Assembly (NCBI GenBank): GCA_963706755.1
Contig: CAVPNH010000008.1
Coordinates: forward strand, 62,001 to 126,000
DNA length: 64,000 nucleotides
Reading direction: 5' to 3'
Source: RPQJ01 sp963706755
Lineage (GTDB): Bacteria > Pseudomonadota > Gammaproteobacteria > Steroidobacterales > Steroidobacteraceae
Within the stretch, counting starts at the first letter, position 1, and every line of letters begins with the position of its first letter. Made by a program: the position numbers and the translations under genes. The notes beneath the pieces were generated by a model. It made no database searches. It was not told where the DNA came from and worked only from the letters and a program-made list of their open reading frames with translations. This document shows positions 32,749-41,756 of the stretch, one piece after another.

Positions 32749-34461
32749 ATGCACGACTGGAGCTTCGATTTCCTCCGCCGCCAGATCGTCGGGATCGACT
32801 CGGCGTTCGACACACCGTTCGGCCGCCGCCTGATGGTGTACTGCGACTACACGGCCTCCGGCCGCTGCCTGGTGTTTGTCGAGCGCTACCTGCAGACGCT
32901 GCAGCGCGTGTACGCGAACACCCACACCGAGGACGACCTCACCGGCCGCAGCATGAGCCGGCTGCTTCACGAGGCGGAGGGCGCGATCAAGCGCTCGGTG
33001 AACGCGGGACCGCAGGGCCGCATCGTCGCCTGCGGCACGGGCGCGACCGGCGCGATCGACAAGCTGCAGCAGATCCTCGGAGTCTTCCTGCCGCCAGCGA
33101 CGCGCAAGGCGGTGGGTGAGGGGCTGCGCGAGTTCCTGGGCCCGGAGCGCTACGAGGATTTCCGCCGCCACCGGGAATCGCGACAACCGGTGGTGTTCGT
33201 CGGTCCCTACGAGCACCACTCGAACGAGGTAACGTGGCGGCAGGGCCTCGCGACCGTTGTCGAGGTGAACCTCGCGGCGGACGGCGGCGTGGACCTCGCG
33301 CACCTCGAGCAGCTGCTGCGTGCGCCTGAATATCGCGGGCGACTCAGGATCGGTTCGTTCTCCGCGGCATCGAACGTCACGGGCATGCGCTCGCCGGTGC
33401 ACGAGATCGCCCGCATGCTCCACGCGCACGGCGCACACGCCTGCTTTGATTTCGCCGCGAGCGCGCCCTACGTCGGGATCGACATGAATCCGCCCGCGTC
33501 AGCGGCGGACGGCGACCCGTCGCTCGACGCGGTGTTCCTCTCGCCGCACAAGTTCCTCGGCGGCCCGGGTTCCAGCGGCGTGCTGGTGTTCAACGAGCGC
33601 CTCTACCAGCGCGACCTGCCGCCCAGCGTCGGCGGCGGCGGCACGGTGGACTACGTGAGTCCCGTGGACCAGGACTTCATCCGCGACGTCGAGGAACGCG
33701 AGAAGGCCGGTACGCCCGGCGTGCTTCAGACGCTCAAGGCTGCGCTCGCGATCGAGCTCAAGGGACGCATCGGCGTCGATCGCATCGAGGCGCGCGAGCA
33801 CGAGTTGCTCGGCCGCGCGCTGGCTCGCTGGGGCGCGAACGAGCACATCGAGATCCTGGGCAACCCGGATCCAAAGCGGCGCATCGGCATAATCTCGTTC
33901 AACCTGCGCGACCCCCGCGGCCGCTACCTGCACCCCAAGTTCGTGACCGTGCTCCTGAACGATCTCTTCGGCATCCAGTCGCGCGCGGGTTGCTCATGCG
34001 CCGGGCCCTACGGTCACCGGCTGCTCGGCATCGACCAGCCGACGTCCGAGCTCTATCGCGACTGGGTGCGCAAGGGCTTCCAGGGCATCAAGCCCGGCTG
34101 GTGTCGCGTCGGATTCCACTACTCGATGGACGACCTCGAGGCGGGATTCATCATGGACGCCGTCGAGTTCGTCGCGGTGCAGGGTCACCGCTTCCTGCCG
34201 CTGTACGCCTTCGACCCGGGCACCGGAATGTGGAGCCACCGCGAGTTCCGGGAGACGCACGCCGCGTTCTCTCTCGACGCGGCGCTCGAGGCGTCGGGCT
34301 GCGACGAAACCGCGCTGCCCGCGGAGGCACGATCCAAGATCTACGCGGATTGCCTTGCCGAGGCTCGGTCCTGGGCCGAGCGGCTGGGCGAGCCGGCATC
34401 GGGCGGGGAGGAGGGGGCGCTCGAGCGGTTCGGCGACCTCAGGTTCTTCAACGTCAGCTGA
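32749..34461 (+). CDS. Class V PLP-dependent aminotransferase/cysteine desulfurase-like protein
   Basis: 570 aa. The fold-type I core contains CGTGATGAIDKLQQ, VGPYEHHSNEVTWRQG, SFSAASNVTGMRSPVHEIA, and the PLP lysine K268 in LSPHKFLGGPGSSGVLVF. SRAGCSCAGPYGH, with two Cys, lies where desulfurases carry the catalytic loop. At 570 aa it is some 150 residues longer than SufS/IscS, with an extra C-terminal domain (WSHREFRETHAAFSLD...). Substrate cannot be told. MHDWSFDFLRRQIVGID is the chosen start; there is no clear promoter because the repeats reach to 17 bases upstream. Confidence 0.85.
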   Translation: MHDWSFDFLRRQIVGIDSAFDTPFGRRLMVYCDYTASGRCLVFVERYLQTLQRVYANTHTEDDLTGRSMSRLLHEAEGAIKRSVNAGPQGRIVACGTGATGAIDKLQQILGVFLPPATRKAVGEGLREFLGPERYEDFRRHRESRQPVVFVGPYEHHSNEVTWRQGLATVVEVNLAADGGVDLAHLEQLLRAPEYRGRLRIGSFSAASNVTGMRSPVHEIARMLHAHGAHACFDFAASAPYVGIDMNPPASAADGDPSLDAVFLSPHKFLGGPGSSGVLVFNERLYQRDLPPSVGGGGTVDYVSPVDQDFIRDVEEREKAGTPGVLQTLKAALAIELKGRIGVDRIEAREHELLGRALARWGANEHIEILGNPDPKRRIGIISFNLRDPRGRYLHPKFVTVLLNDLFGIQSRAGCSCAGPYGHRLLGIDQPTSELYRDWVRKGFQGIKPGWCRVGFHYSMDDLEAGFIMDAVEFVAVQGHRFLPLYAFDPGTGMWSHREFRETHAAFSLDAALEASGCDETALPAEARSKIYADCLAEARSWAERLGEPASGGEEGALERFGDLRFFNVS

Positions 34462-34499
34462 AAAGGGGACTGTCCCCGTCAGGGGACTGTCCCCTTGTC
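34462..34499. repeat. Two GGGGACTGTCCCC palindromes
   Basis: AAAAGGGGACTGTCCCC and AGGGGACTGTCCCCTT in tandem, starting right after the aminotransferase stop. The convergent tauE-like gene takes its stop codon and last residues (KGTVP) from this repeat. Confidence 0.85.
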
Positions 34500-35396
34500 A
34501 TTCCCCCGTTCAGCCGCTGCGGATCGCAGCAACCCGAACGCCGTATACACGACCACGATCACCACCAGCCAGCGCAGCCAGTTGAGCGGCAGCGATTTCA
34601 CGACATAGGCGGCGAGCAGCACGGCGGGAATGCCGCCGATCGCGAGGCCGACGGCCGCCCGCGCGCTGTAGCGCTGCCGCGCGACGAACTGCAGGCTGCC
34701 TGCCGGCATGAGGAACGCGCAGGATCCCATCATGATCGGGAACGCGGCGATGGGGCTCATGCCGAGCAGGCTCACGAGGATGAGGCAGGGGCCATAAAGG
34801 CCGATGCCGAGCGTCATCAGTGCGCCGAGTGCGAAATTCGCCGCGAGCCCGATCCAGAACAGCGAGCCCTCGAGCGCGATGGCGTCGCCGCCGCCCGGCA
34901 CCAGTCCGAAGATCGTGAGCAGGAAGAGCCCCGCCGCGACCAGCAGCGCCGCCCCCATGCCGAGCTGTACTGCACGCCGTGGCAGGCCCGTCACCACCCG
35001 CGCTCCTACGACAGCGCCCGCGACGGCGGCCAGGATCATGCCGATCAGCGTGCGCGGATCGATGGCGACGGCTGCGATGAAGATGAGCGCCTGCGCGACC
35101 GTCGGCATCGCATGCCCGACGTTCAGCGTGCCCGGGATCTGCTCGTCGGGCACGAGGCCCTTCAGTCGGTATGCGGCCGTCGTAGTCGCGAAGGAGCCGA
35201 CGCCCAGCGTGTCGAAGAAATTCGCGACGAACCCGATGGCGTAATCCCAGGTCCGAGGTCGGCGATGCTTGCGATCGGCCATCTCACCGGTGGCCTTCGC
35301 GTTCCGGCGCTCGAGCCACCACCACGCAATCACGTGCGCGATACCGATCGCGGCGACGCCGACCAGGACGGCCGTGATCAGCAGGTCAGGGGACAT
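34479..35396 (-). CDS. TauE/SafE-family sulfite/anion exporter
   Basis: 305-aa polytopic inner-membrane protein with about eight helices (LLITAVLVGVAAIGIAHVIAWWW; NFALGALMTLGIGLYGPCLIL; WLRWLVVIVVVYTAFGLL). The duplicated GIGLYGPC/GAVVGARVVTGLPRR pattern and gene size fit the TauE/SafE family of sulfonate-related anion exporters. Substrate is unknown. The last residues (GNDKGTVP) come from the palindromic repeat, so the native C-terminus was altered slightly. Confidence 0.82.
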   Translation of the reverse strand: MSPDLLITAVLVGVAAIGIAHVIAWWWLERRNAKATGEMADRKHRRPRTWDYAIGFVANFFDTLGVGSFATTTAAYRLKGLVPDEQIPGTLNVGHAMPTVAQALIFIAAVAIDPRTLIGMILAAVAGAVVGARVVTGLPRRAVQLGMGAALLVAAGLFLLTIFGLVPGGGDAIALEGSLFWIGLAANFALGALMTLGIGLYGPCLILVSLLGMSPIAAFPIMMGSCAFLMPAGSLQFVARQRYSARAAVGLAIGGIPAVLLAAYVVKSLPLNWLRWLVVIVVVYTAFGLLRSAAAERGNDKGTVP

Positions 35397-35440
35397 GAGT
35401 CAGCATTGCGCATCGGCGGGCATTCTCCGCCGACCGGTAC

Positions 35441-35842
35441 TCATCCCGCCAGCAGTTTGAAGCCCGGCAGCTTCGCCGCCTTGCGGTCGAAGGTGACGGT
35501 GTGCTCGCAGCCAGTGAACAGGTTCATCCGGCCGAGCAGGCAATCTGCGAAATCGGCGCCGCCTCGTCGGAAGTCCTGCACCGCCGCCGCAACCTCCTTC
35601 GGTGAGTCGAAGTCGAACTGCTCGACTTCGAGCAGCACAACCAGCGCGTCGGCCACCTTGGCGCGCTCATAACCGTACGCGGTCTCCAGTACCCAGACCG
35701 TTTCGACCAGCACGATGTTGGAGATGTAGCAGGGTGCGTCGGCGCTCGAGTGCTGCTGAATGAATCGCTCTACCGCGAGCGACTGGCGCTCGTTGTCGTT
35801 GACGACGAGCCGCACAAGCAGGTTTGTGTCAATCCCTATCAT
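35441..35842 (-). CDS. vapC: VapC-type PIN-domain toxin
   Basis: 133 aa from ATG 35842 (MIGIDTNLLVRLVVNDNERQ). Catalytic acids: D5, E in NIVLVETVWVLE, and the distal GADFADCLLGRMN plus TFDRKAAKLPGF. VapC toxins cut tRNA or rRNA. Start overlaps the end of the antitoxin gene by 14 bases, typical of vapBC operons. Confidence 0.9.
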   Translation of the reverse strand: MIGIDTNLLVRLVVNDNERQSLAVERFIQQHSSADAPCYISNIVLVETVWVLETAYGYERAKVADALVVLLEVEQFDFDSPKEVAAAVQDFRRGGADFADCLLGRMNLFTGCEHTVTFDRKAAKLPGFKLLAG

Positions 35843-36089
35843 GGCCCAGGAATCGCTGCACGGCATGGCGACGGATCGAGGCTTCCATGTCCTCGACGGA
35901 AGCGGTGCGTTTTGGTTTGGGGAGAATGCCGCGCAGTTCGGAAACATCGCGCTTGGCGGGCCAAAGGCGTACTCGGCCATCCGCCTCGATCACGAACCGT
36001 ACCCGGTCACCAGGTTTCAGGTTCAATTTCAGGCGAACGTCCTTGGGCACTGTGATCTGTCCCTTACTGGTCACCTTTGCTTCACTCAT
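35829..36089 (-). CDS. vapB: VapB-type AbrB-fold antitoxin
   Basis: 86 aa (MSEAKVTSKGQITVPKDVRLKLNLKPGDRVRFVIEADGRVRLWPAKRD), a textbook SpoVT/AbrB domain. The C-terminal half (SVEDMEASIRRHAVQRF) should bind VapC. It lies upstream of and overlaps vapC. The 120 bases upstream hold a GTAAGG/CCTTAC pair (36096-36127) that could be its operator. Confidence 0.9.
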   Translation of the reverse strand: MSEAKVTSKGQITVPKDVRLKLNLKPGDRVRFVIEADGRVRLWPAKRDVSELRGILPKPKRTASVEDMEASIRRHAVQRFLGHDRD

Positions 36090-36235
36090 GGCGCCTTACC
36101 TGGAAAGCGATTCCTTACTTAGTGTAAGGCAGAACGCTGCCAGGCGCCGCGATCGAAGGTAGTCTGTACGCGGACAACGGGCATGCGCCGTGGCTAATCG
36201 CGTGTATTCATTGAGTTTTGACGAGGCAGCTGTCC

Positions 36236-36264
36236 TTGACGATCGGGCACCCCTCGGGTCTAAT
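36236..36264 (+). promoter_or_regulatory. Sigma-70 promoter of tRNA-Phe
   Basis: TTGACG (36236-36241), 17-base spacer, TCTAAT (36259-36264), followed by a GC-rich discriminator. Predicted transcript starts about 40 bases before the tRNA. Confidence 0.8.
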
Positions 36265-36310
36265 TCCGGCCCTTCCGATGCCCGGCCGACCGGCCGGGAC
36301 AGCCTACCGT

Positions 36311-36386
<76 letters not shown>

Positions 36387-36401
36387 TTTTCATCTGGTCC
36401 G

Positions 36402-37660
36402 TTCCGGACAGATGGGTAACGTTTTATTCCGGGGACATGGGTAACACTTTAGCGCCGAACGGGTTGTCGGCGCACTCCACCCGGCACGATTCGTTGTCGA
36501 AGAACCCCAAGTCGTAGTGCATGAAGCTGACCAGCCAGACCTGGTCGGCGACCTGCTTGACCCCGACTTTCTGGCCGGCGAACACCGCGCTCAGGTTGAT
36601 CTTGCGGTTGTCGAAGCAGATCCGGCCGCAGTGGGTGACGAGGTGGCTGTGGTCGTGGAACGGGTAGTCGAGGTCCTCGAGGCCGCGGTAGGGCCGTGCT
36701 GAGGGGGTGTAGAGCTCGGCCGGGCAGCGCATGCCGAGGGCCTGGTGGGGCCGCTCCTGGTTGTACTCCTCGACGAAGTCGTCGAAGCGGGCCTGCTGCT
36801 GCAGCAGGTTGGGGGAAGCGGGCCGGGTGGCTTCCTGCTTGAGGGTCAGGTGCATGCGCTCGTGGCGGCCGTTCTGCTGCGGGTGACCGGGCTTGATGCG
36901 CTCGATCTCGATCCCCAGGCGCAGCCACCAGACCGAGAGCCGGCTGAGGCCGAAGAAGGCGTGCGGGCTGGCGAACGGCACGCCGTTGTCGGTGCGGATG
37001 GCACCGGGCAGGCCGAAGTCCTTGAAGGCGCGCTCGAACACGCTGAAGGCGGTGTGTTCCCGGGTGCTGGAAAGGCCCTCGCAGGCGATCAGGTAGCGGC
37101 TGGCGAAGTCGGAGATCGTCAGCGGATAGCAGTAGCGGTGGTCAGCGAGCATGAACTCGCCCTTGAAGTCGGCGCACCACAGGTCATTGGGCTGGCGTGG
37201 CCAGCTGAGCCGGGTGCCCTGGGCCTTGTAGCGGCGTCGGCGCCGCCGTCGGACCAGGCCGTGGCGGTCCAGCACGGCATGCACGGTGCTGATGGCCGGA
37301 GTCTGGATCCCCAGGTTGAGCCGCCGCAGCTTCTCGCGGATCTTCGGGGCCCCCCAGTTCGGGTGCTCCTGCTTCAGCTGCACGATCCGGGTCTCGACCT
37401 GGAACGGCAGCTGGTTGGCCTGCCGGTAGGGCCGCCGGCTGCGGTCAGTCAGGCCGTGCAGGCCGACATCCCGGTAGCGGCCGTAGAGCTTGTAGCCGGT
37501 CTTGCGGGAGATCCCGAATTCCCGGCACAGGCCGGCCATCTTCTCGCCCTCGAGCAGCCGGGCGACAAAACGGAGCCGTTCGTCCATCTTGCAACACTCC
37601 TGCCACGGCACTTTGCGTCCCCCCGCAAAGGCCTAGAAGTGTTACCCATGTGTCCGGAAT
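36402..37660 (-). mobile_element. IS481-family insertion sequence
   Basis: Terminal inverted repeats TTCCGGACAGATGGGTAAC (from 36402) and, on the other strand, TTCCGGACACATGGGTAACA (ending 37660). A further copy of the left repeat, TTCCGGGGACATGGGTAAC, lies just inside at 36427. One transposase gene. It is inserted 15 bases after the tRNA-Phe CCA; no target duplication could be recognised. It splits the first attachment flank (resuming at about 37693). Confidence 0.88.
36424..37587 (-). CDS. IS481-family transposase
   Basis: 387 aa from ATG 37587 (MDERLRFVARLLEGEKMAGLCREFGISRKTGYKLYGRY). N-terminal HTH, then DDE catalytic core: NDLWCADFKGEFML (first D), AIRTDNGVPFAS (second D) and HPQQNGRHERMHLTLKQE (E). 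The C-terminal region ends at the inner inverted repeat. The gene is intact and may be active. Confidence 0.92.
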   Translation of the reverse strand: MDERLRFVARLLEGEKMAGLCREFGISRKTGYKLYGRYRDVGLHGLTDRSRRPYRQANQLPFQVETRIVQLKQEHPNWGAPKIREKLRRLNLGIQTPAISTVHAVLDRHGLVRRRRRRRYKAQGTRLSWPRQPNDLWCADFKGEFMLADHRYCYPLTISDFASRYLIACEGLSSTREHTAFSVFERAFKDFGLPGAIRTDNGVPFASPHAFFGLSRLSVWWLRLGIEIERIKPGHPQQNGRHERMHLTLKQEATRPASPNLLQQQARFDDFVEEYNQERPHQALGMRCPAELYTPSARPYRGLEDLDYPFHDHSHLVTHCGRICFDNRKINLSAVFAGQKVGVKQVADQVWLVSFMHYDLGFFDNESCRVECADNPFGAKVLPMSPE

Positions 37661-38123
37661 CAGGTGTAACCCCTCTCTCAGGAAGGGCAGCCCGTTGATT
37701 CGCATGGGCTCCGGGTCATCCCGGCGGCGGCATCGCGCCCGGTTGGCGTCGACCATCGGACATTCAGATATCGGGTCGGTAGTTCGAGTGTGGCGCTGAC
37801 CAGAGCCATCTACGGGGGGGGGGGCGGGCATGGCCGACCCAATCGGCGAACCCCCGCGTCGCCTCGGGCGCGTGGGTAGTGCGTTCGCGGCCCGTCCCCG
37901 TGGGGCGGTCGCGCGCGCATCGAAAGGCGAAGAGTTGGTCAACGATCGTTGCCCACTTCCACGTCGGCTCGGCGCCGCGACTGCGGCGGACATTAGTCAC
38001 TCCAGTTCAAAATCGCTACGAACTATCGGGGTGACGTCACATTGACCGGCGTGGTCCGCGGGCTCCACGGATATCAGGCCGGTGTTGGGCTCCGACGGGG
38101 TCGGTGAAGATCGCAGCCTCGCG
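37661..38123. other. No gene: first attachment flank (left flank of module A)
   Basis: CGTTGATTCGCATGGG (from 37693), CCATCGGAC...ATCGGGTCGGT, an 11-G run at 37814-37824, GTCAACGATCGTTGCCCAC (37938-37956) and ACTCCAGTTCAAAAT...GGGGTGACGTCA (about 38000-38039). The same series follows the tRNA fragment at 58.1 kb, and part of it the one at 42.6 kb. No coding frame here looks real. Confidence 0.6.
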
Positions 38124-40019
38124 CTACTCAGCCCGCTCCTTCATCGTCAACGCTTCTGCGCGCCTGGGATCCTCAGGCGGCGCACGGCTGATGAACTTGC
38201 TGCAGAGGTCGACCGCCATGGGGTTGCCTTGCTCGAACGCCTGTTTGCACAGGCCAAAGAGAGAATCGAGACCTGCCCGTGCCTGCGCCTGCTCCCTGAA
38301 CCTTCCTGCTTCAGCGCGCCTCGCATCGTCCGGCGGCGCCTTCTCAAGAAACCGCGAGCAGAGATCGAGAGTTTCGGGCTTGGAGGCCTCACCGGCCTGC
38401 TTGCAGGCGCCGTACAGCCAATCGACCTCGACCTTCTGGAGCTGGGCAACCCGGGAAGACACTTCATTGCGGCGCGGATCGACTCTCGGGGCGCGCTGCA
38501 GAAACCGACGACACGCTTCGGCTACCTCGCCGGCACGGTTTGGATCCGCGCTGGCATCGAGATTGCTCAGGTTCGTGCACTCGGCGTGATTCCTCTTTAA
38601 CTGCAGATCCACGAGCTCGCGCTCACGTGCGCCCGCTGGCTCGAACCGCGGATCGCCCTTTGTCGCGTTCTCCCGGAATAGATCGCAGTCGTCTTCCTGC
38701 TGCTGCAGCCGCTGCAACGAATCGACGGCGGAGGGTGCAGGCCCCATACATCCCTCAAGAGCTCCCTTAAGCAACTCGTCGAACCGGGCCGAGACGCTCG
38801 ATCTCTGGGGGTGCTGTGCCGGAGCCATCTCGAGGAATCCCTTGCAGCCATTCAGGGCGTTGCGTCGCCACCGGAGAGACTTGTCCGGCGGCTTCATGCA
38901 AGGTTCCAGTGAAAGGCTCGAACCACGCGCCGCTGCTGGCCCGCGGCGCGGGTCGTCTGCCGCGGCATTTCTGAGAAATCGCAGACACATCGACGGGTTG
39001 GCGATCCTTGTGTCCTGGCAGCGGGCAAAGAGGCGGTCGAGCTCTGCCGGCGCCAGCCGAGCGGCTCCCTCGATCGGCCGCGGCGCCGCGGCCTCGACCG
39101 GTTCAGGCGCCGCGACCTCCGCGACTTTCTTGAGGGTCAGCTCCACAGGCACGGCCACGCCCGACTGCACGAGCACGTATTCCTCGCCGTCGGAGTACCC
39201 GCTCAGTTTCACGACGACCTTCACCGGGCCCGGCGTGAGGCCTCTGATCTCGGCTGGCGAGACGCCGGCCAGAAGGTTGCCGACGTATACCTTGGCACCG
39301 GGCGGAGTGGTTACCACCCGCACGCTGCCGCCTTCTGCGGCCCCAACGCTACGATCAGAGGCAGTTCCCGTTGTTGGCAGCTGGGAAGGAACGCCTGAGG
39401 GCCCCGGACCGGGCGGCTGTACCGGCGCGGGTGCCGCGACTGCCGTCGGGGCGGCGTCTGGCGGGACATTGATCGTGACCATGCCCTGCTCAGTACAGCG
39501 CCTCGCGATCTCGGCCGCGGACACCTGGGTCAACGACGCGGCCTTGGCGACGTCGCATCGCCATTGGTCCGTACGCGTGTCAACGTCGATCGCGTCTTGA
39601 TATTGCTTGCACGAGACGCCAGCGACCTTTGGCATCACCTTTACCTGGATGCCTCTGATTCGCTCGGGCTCGCAGTTGGCTTTACCCATCTCACAAAGGA
39701 CCCCCCATCCTCCGACAAAGGGCCTCCAGAGCGAGCGACTCATGCCGCCGTGCTCGACCCCCTCTCGGTACGGTGGCACAGCCTGCCAATCGCTGTCGTC
39801 CCACAAGTCCCCGCGGTCCAGGTACAGCCGCGCGCACTTCGTCTCGTTCGTGCTGTTTCTCAGGTAATACTCGCTATCCTGCATGTAGCGCATGTGCTCC
39901 ACGTAGACCTGGACACCGTCCACCGGCTCGCCGATCGAAAGAACCACGGTGTCCTGGGCGGCCTGCGACCGAAAGGCACCGAGCGCCAGGAACAGCAAGA
40001 CAAGACCGACGCCTAGCAT
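38124..40019 (-). CDS. Secreted PEGA-domain protein with cysteine-containing tandem repeats
   Basis: 631 aa from ATG 40019; a signal peptide (MLGVGLVLLFLALGAFRSQAAQ) predicts export. Residues about 25-175 are Cys-rich and unassigned. A proline-rich linker leads to a PEGA domain at about 231-300 (GSVRVVTTPPGAKVYVGNLLAGVSP). From about 325 to the end are six diverged 45-60 residue repeats of the form C-x8-15-C-x2-FL-x2-AP-x2-DPRR (for example KPETLDLCSRFLEKAPPDDARR). PEGA domains are found on bacterial surface proteins; the repeat is not one I recognise. A start at 40109 would add 30 residues. It is the main cargo of module A. Confidence 0.75.
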   Translation of the reverse strand: MLGVGLVLLFLALGAFRSQAAQDTVVLSIGEPVDGVQVYVEHMRYMQDSEYYLRNSTNETKCARLYLDRGDLWDDSDWQAVPPYREGVEHGGMSRSLWRPFVGGWGVLCEMGKANCEPERIRGIQVKVMPKVAGVSCKQYQDAIDVDTRTDQWRCDVAKAASLTQVSAAEIARRCTEQGMVTINVPPDAAPTAVAAPAPVQPPGPGPSGVPSQLPTTGTASDRSVGAAEGGSVRVVTTPPGAKVYVGNLLAGVSPAEIRGLTPGPVKVVVKLSGYSDGEEYVLVQSGVAVPVELTLKKVAEVAAPEPVEAAAPRPIEGAARLAPAELDRLFARCQDTRIANPSMCLRFLRNAAADDPRRGPAAARGSSLSLEPCMKPPDKSLRWRRNALNGCKGFLEMAPAQHPQRSSVSARFDELLKGALEGCMGPAPSAVDSLQRLQQQEDDCDLFRENATKGDPRFEPAGARERELVDLQLKRNHAECTNLSNLDASADPNRAGEVAEACRRFLQRAPRVDPRRNEVSSRVAQLQKVEVDWLYGACKQAGEASKPETLDLCSRFLEKAPPDDARRAEAGRFREQAQARAGLDSLFGLCKQAFEQGNPMAVDLCSKFISRAPPEDPRRAEALTMKERAE

Positions 40020-40288
40020 TGAAGGGCGGGACCGCGGACCTGAGTTCAATCTTGAGCCGTGATGGCGGCTGTGCGGCGCGTCGTCGGGGTTACGTGACCG
40101 CGCGTGCATCCCAGGGACCCTGGCAGTGGCTCGTATCAGCCATGAGGCACCCTGATGCGTGCGACGGCAATCGTGGTTCTACCTAGGGTGTGCGGCGCCG
40201 AACGCGCCAGAACCAGTCGGGCTGGATCCCCGATTTCACGCACTCACGGACATCGTCGGCGAAGTCGTCCACCGCTGTTGACTGGCGG

Positions 40289-40389
40289 GCAGCTCCTCGA
40301 TGTCACGCTGGCTGAGGTTGAACCGATGGTAGAGCCAGACCGCGTACTGGATGATGACCGGCGGGAGTCGGTGCCGCTTGTAGGGGTTG
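40289..40389 (-). pseudogene. Relic of IS6-family transposase (5' part), interrupted by IS3
   Basis: The minus strand reads NPYKRHRLPPVIIQYAVWLYHRFNLSQRDIEEL, matching residues 6-38 of the intact IS6 transposase at 48010-48708, then loses similarity. The remaining start codons and the element's terminus (GGTTAACTTGACAGTACT at 41611-41628) lie beyond the IS3 copy, from 41570 to 41628. Confidence 0.8.
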
Positions 40390-40450
40390 CGTAGCCCCCT
40401 CGAAGTCCCGGACCGGTAGGAGGTAGAGTTTTCCACCCAGGAGAACTCTG

Positions 40451-40717
40451 ATGAAGAAGTCCCGGTTCACCGAAGAGAAGATCATTGCGACGCTGCGCGA
40501 GGCGGAAGCCGGCGCCAAGGTGTCGGAGCTGTGTCGGCGTAACGGCGTCTCCGAGGCTACGTTCTACAACTGGAAGGCTCGATACGGCGGCATGGACGTC
40601 TCGCAGCTGCGCCGGCTCAAGGAACTCGAGACCGAGAACGCCCGCCTGAAGAGGATGTATGCAGACCTCTCACTGACGCATCACGCGCTGCAGGAAGTCG
40701 TCGCAAAAAAGTCCTGA
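40451..40717 (+). CDS. IS3 transposase OrfA (copy 1)
   Basis: 88 aa HTH protein (MKKSRFTEEKIIATLREAEAGAKVSELCRRNGVSEATFYNWK) with a leucine-zipper-like segment (LKELETENARLKRMYADL). An A6G slippery run at 40705-40711 near its end should allow -1 frameshifting into OrfB. Confidence 0.93.
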   Translation: MKKSRFTEEKIIATLREAEAGAKVSELCRRNGVSEATFYNWKARYGGMDVSQLRRLKELETENARLKRMYADLSLTHHALQEVVAKKS

Positions 40718-40749
40718 GCCCGCACGAGCGGGCGGACCTGGTCACCGAG

Positions 40750-41529
40750 ATGGTCAACGAATACGGAGTCTCCGTGCGCAATGCCTGTCGGGCGGTCCGA
40801 CTGCCGCGGTCTTGCTTCTACGCCCCGGCACCGCCGCGGGACGATGGGCAGGTGATCGCCCTGATCGAGGGCTATATCCGGGAGAACCCGCGCCATGGCT
40901 TCGACAAAATGTACGCGACGCTGCGCGCTCAGAACTGCGGGAAGAGCCGGCTGTATCGGGTCTACCGGCAGCTCAAGCTGAACCTAAAGCGTCGTGGCAA
41001 GCGGCGGCTGCCGGCCCGTATCAAGGTGCCGTTGCAGGTGCCGGCGACGCCGAACGCAATATGGTCGATCGACTTCATGTCCGACGCCCTGTGGAACGGT
41101 CGCCGGTTCCGCACCTTCAACGTTCTCGACGACTTTAACCGCGAGGCGCTGCGCATCGAGATCGACACCAGCCTGCCCGCCCGGAGGATCATCCGGGCGC
41201 TGACCGAGCTGATCGAGATCCGCGGTCGTCCGGCGGCCCTGCGCATGGACAATGGGCCGGAGCTGATCAGTGCCGACCTCGAGGCGTGGGCGCGGCAGCA
41301 CGCGGTCGAACTGCGCTTCATCCAGCCAGGCAAGCCAAACCAGAATGCCTACATCGAGCGCTTCAACCGGACCTACCGCGACGAGGTGCTCGACTGCTAC
41401 GTGTTCGAAACCTTGGACGAGGTGCGCCGCATGACCGCCGACTGGCTTGTCCGCTACAACCATCACCGGCCTCACGAGTCCCTCGGCAACCTGTCGCCGA
41501 GGCAGTTCCTCATGGCAAGATCCGCCTAA
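40750..41529 (+). CDS. IS3 transposase OrfB (copy 1)
   Basis: 259 aa as a free ORF; probably made mainly as an OrfAB fusion by -1 slippage at 40705-40711. rve core: IWSIDFMSDALWNGRRFRTFNVLDD (D), ALRMDNGPELIS (D) and GKPNQNAYIERFNRTYRDEVLD (E). The C-terminal YNHHRPHESLGNLSP is standard for the IS3/IS407-like groups. Confidence 0.93.
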   Translation: MVNEYGVSVRNACRAVRLPRSCFYAPAPPRDDGQVIALIEGYIRENPRHGFDKMYATLRAQNCGKSRLYRVYRQLKLNLKRRGKRRLPARIKVPLQVPATPNAIWSIDFMSDALWNGRRFRTFNVLDDFNREALRIEIDTSLPARRIIRALTELIEIRGRPAALRMDNGPELISADLEAWARQHAVELRFIQPGKPNQNAYIERFNRTYRDEVLDCYVFETLDEVRRMTADWLVRYNHHRPHESLGNLSPRQFLMARSA

Positions 41530-41619
41530 CCCTCTACTTCTGACTGGTCCGGCGGAGCGAGGGGGCTACGGTTGGCGGGTCGGTTCACGCGGGAATGGTT
41601 GCCCAGGCCCGGTTAACTT

Positions 41620-41690
41620 GACAGTACTCACTTTAGCGCTGAACGGGTTGGGTCCATAACGGACACATTGGTAACAGCTCGTACCGGGTC
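41620..41690. repeat. Fragment resembling an IS481 end
   Basis: ACTTTAGCGCTGAACGGGTTG (41630-41650) nearly repeats the inner left end of the IS481 element (ACTTTAGCGCCGAACGGGTTG at 36447-36467), and ATAACGGACACATTGGTAACA follows. It looks like a leftover terminus from a second, deleted IS481-like copy. Confidence 0.55.
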
Positions 41691-41709
41691 GGGCGGTTGC
41701 TCTTTCTGT

Positions 41710-41744
41710 TCATATGAGCTACTTTAAATGTCATATGAGCTACT
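41710..41744. promoter_or_regulatory. Direct repeats TCATATGAGCTACT, likely operator
   Basis: Two exact 14-base repeats at 41710-41723 and 41731-41744, spaced 21 bases apart (two helical turns), just upstream of the HTH gene start at 41757. Each contains CATATG and GAGCT. Placement indicates autoregulation of the HTH/nucleotidyltransferase pair. Confidence 0.8.
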
Positions 41745-41756
41745 AAGAGCCCCATC

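Larger units (their letters stand above)
40390..41569 (+). mobile_element. IS3-family insertion sequence, copy 1
   Basis: 1180 bp with ends GTAGCCCCCTCG / CGAGGGGGCTAC. A GGTTG target duplication flanks it (40385-40389 and 41570-41574), so this insertion is clean. It interrupts the IS6 relic. Its proteins are identical to those of copy 2 at 48731-49910. Confidence 0.92.
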
